From the NCBI GenBank assembly GCA_903932545.1, contig CAIZGT010000106.1, forward strand, positions 1-5,869: a stretch of DNA of 5,869 bases, read 5' to 3'. Source of the DNA: an uncultured Rhodospirillales bacterium. GTDB taxonomy: Bacteria > Pseudomonadota > Alphaproteobacteria > Acetobacterales > Acetobacteraceae. Within the stretch, counting starts at the first letter, position 1. Each line of letters begins with the position of its first letter. The notes under the pieces were generated by a model. The model worked only from the letters and a program-made list of their open reading frames with translations, searched no databases and was not told the DNA's origin. Shown here one piece after another: positions 5,139 through 5,869 of this stretch. The position numbers and the translations under genes are program-made.

Positions 5139-5869
5139 TTAGGCAGTGCGATCGACGCCGACGCCGAGTGCGGCTTGGGCTGCCGCAAGACGCGCCACCG
5201 GCACGCGATACGGCGAGCACGACACGTAATCCAGGCCGATTTGCTCACAAAACGCGATCGAAGCCGGATCGCCGCCATGCTCGCCACAGATGCCCATTTT
5301 CAGGTTCGGCTTGGTTTTGCGACCACGCTCCGCCGCCAACCCGATCATCGCGCCCACGCCCTCGATATCGAGCGAGACGAATGGGTCTTTCGGCAAAATT
5401 TCGTGCTCGACGTAGAAAGGCAGGAACTTGCCGGCATCGTCACGCGACAGACCGAACACGGTCTGTGTGAGGTCGTTGGTGCCGAAGCTGAAGAAATCGG
5501 CCACTTCGGCGATCTTGTCGGCAGTGATCGCAGCGCGCGGCAACTCGATCATGGTGCCGACGATGTATTCCAACGTCATGCCCGCCTCGGCGAACACTTC
5601 GGCGGCCACGGTGTCCACCACTTTGCGGGCGATTTCCAACTCGCGCTTGATGCCAACCAGCGGGATCATAATCTCAGGCACCGGCGCGTTGCCGGTTTCC
5701 TTGGCCACTGCAATCGCGCCCTCGAAAATGGCACGTGCCTGCATCTCGTTGATTTCCGGATACACGATGCCGAGGCGGCAGCCGCGATGGCCGAGCATTG
5801 GGTTGCTTTCCGAAAGCTCTTCCAAACGGCGATGCATCGCTGCCGAATCGGTGCCCAGCGAGGCAGCCA
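5139..5869 (-). CDS. ppdK: Pyruvate, phosphate dikinase, C-terminal part (5' end outside window)
   Basis: The enzyme reversibly converts pyruvate, ATP and phosphate to phosphoenolpyruvate, AMP and diphosphate in the cytosol, linking glycolysis and gluconeogenesis. The frame runs off the right edge, so only the last 242 residues of a protein usually near 870-900 are seen. This part is the PEP/pyruvate-binding TIM barrel. Visible active-site signatures, in order, are NPMLGHRGCRLG, GTMIELPRAA (acidic metal ligand), FFSFGTNDLTQ (Asn/Asp of the metal site), GLSRDDAGKFLP, GICGEHGGDP with the catalytic Cys that acts as proton donor, and SPYRVPVARLAAAQA near the C-terminus. The DAGKFLP and SPYRVP motifs favour PPDK over the related PEP synthase and enzyme I. 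The phospho-His and ATP-grasp domains lie outside the window. No internal stop or frameshift is visible. Two hairpins follow its stop codon. Confidence 0.98.
   Translation of the reverse strand, partial: AASLGTDSAAMHRRLEELSESNPMLGHRGCRLGIVYPEINEMQARAIFEGAIAVAKETGNAPVPEIMIPLVGIKRELEIARKVVDTVAAEVFAEAGMTLEYIVGTMIELPRAAITADKIAEVADFFSFGTNDLTQTVFGLSRDDAGKFLPFYVEHEILPKDPFVSLDIEGVGAMIGLAAERGRKTKPNLKMGICGEHGGDPASIAFCEQIGLDYVSCSPYRVPVARLAAAQAALGVGVDRTA

Noticed and set aside
4650..5287. Minus-strand frames rich in Pro/Ala/His/Arg downstream of ppdK
   Set aside because: Low-complexity composition, no start signals, and they cross the terminator region.
1..5869. Search by eye for CRISPR repeats, IS ends, tRNAs, toxin-antitoxin pairs or defence genes
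   Set aside because: No regularly spaced repeats, transposase motifs, tRNA cloverleaf or defence-type domains were seen; the content is ordinary chromosome.

Overview
The window looks like a piece of ordinary chromosome from a moderately GC-rich alphaproteobacterium. The pointers are a DUF1127 (YjiS-like) small protein, an AefR-type TetR regulator, a three-domain Xaa-Pro aminopeptidase and pyruvate, phosphate dikinase, all with G/C-biased third codon positions. Rhodospirillales/Acetobacteraceae is my best guess but is not proven. I see no insertion sequence, phage gene, CRISPR array, tRNA or rRNA.

Left part (1-2696): the end of an OmpR-type response regulator (+, cut by the window edge) converges on a 123-residue unknown protein (-). 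Their 3' ends overlap antisense by 75 bases. The unknown gene has its own extended -10 promoter. Behind it, on the same strand, lies a complete M24B aminopeptidase P of 589 residues with every metal ligand in place.

Middle part (2697-4437): a 230-base divergent spacer separates the aminopeptidase from a DUF1127 gene (+), which ends in a textbook intrinsic terminator. Next comes a divergent pair: a four-helix DUF1761 membrane protein (-) and a TetR/AcrR repressor (+). Their short spacer carries a likely repressor promoter with an AACG-N4-CGTT palindrome between its -35 and -10 elements. This looks like a self-contained autoregulated unit.

Right part (4438-5869): an unrecognised coding region (+) converges on the 3' end of pyruvate, phosphate dikinase (-, cut by the window edge). 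A bidirectional intrinsic terminator and a second perfect hairpin lie between them.

The genes do not form one pathway. They are independent transcription units: sensing/regulation, peptide turnover, a stress-type small protein, a repressor-membrane protein pair and central carbon metabolism. I found no convincing new multi-gene system. The observations most worth checking are the antisense overlap at 487-561, the DUF1761/tetR control region, and the unidentified reading frame at 4511-5032 with its unclear start.
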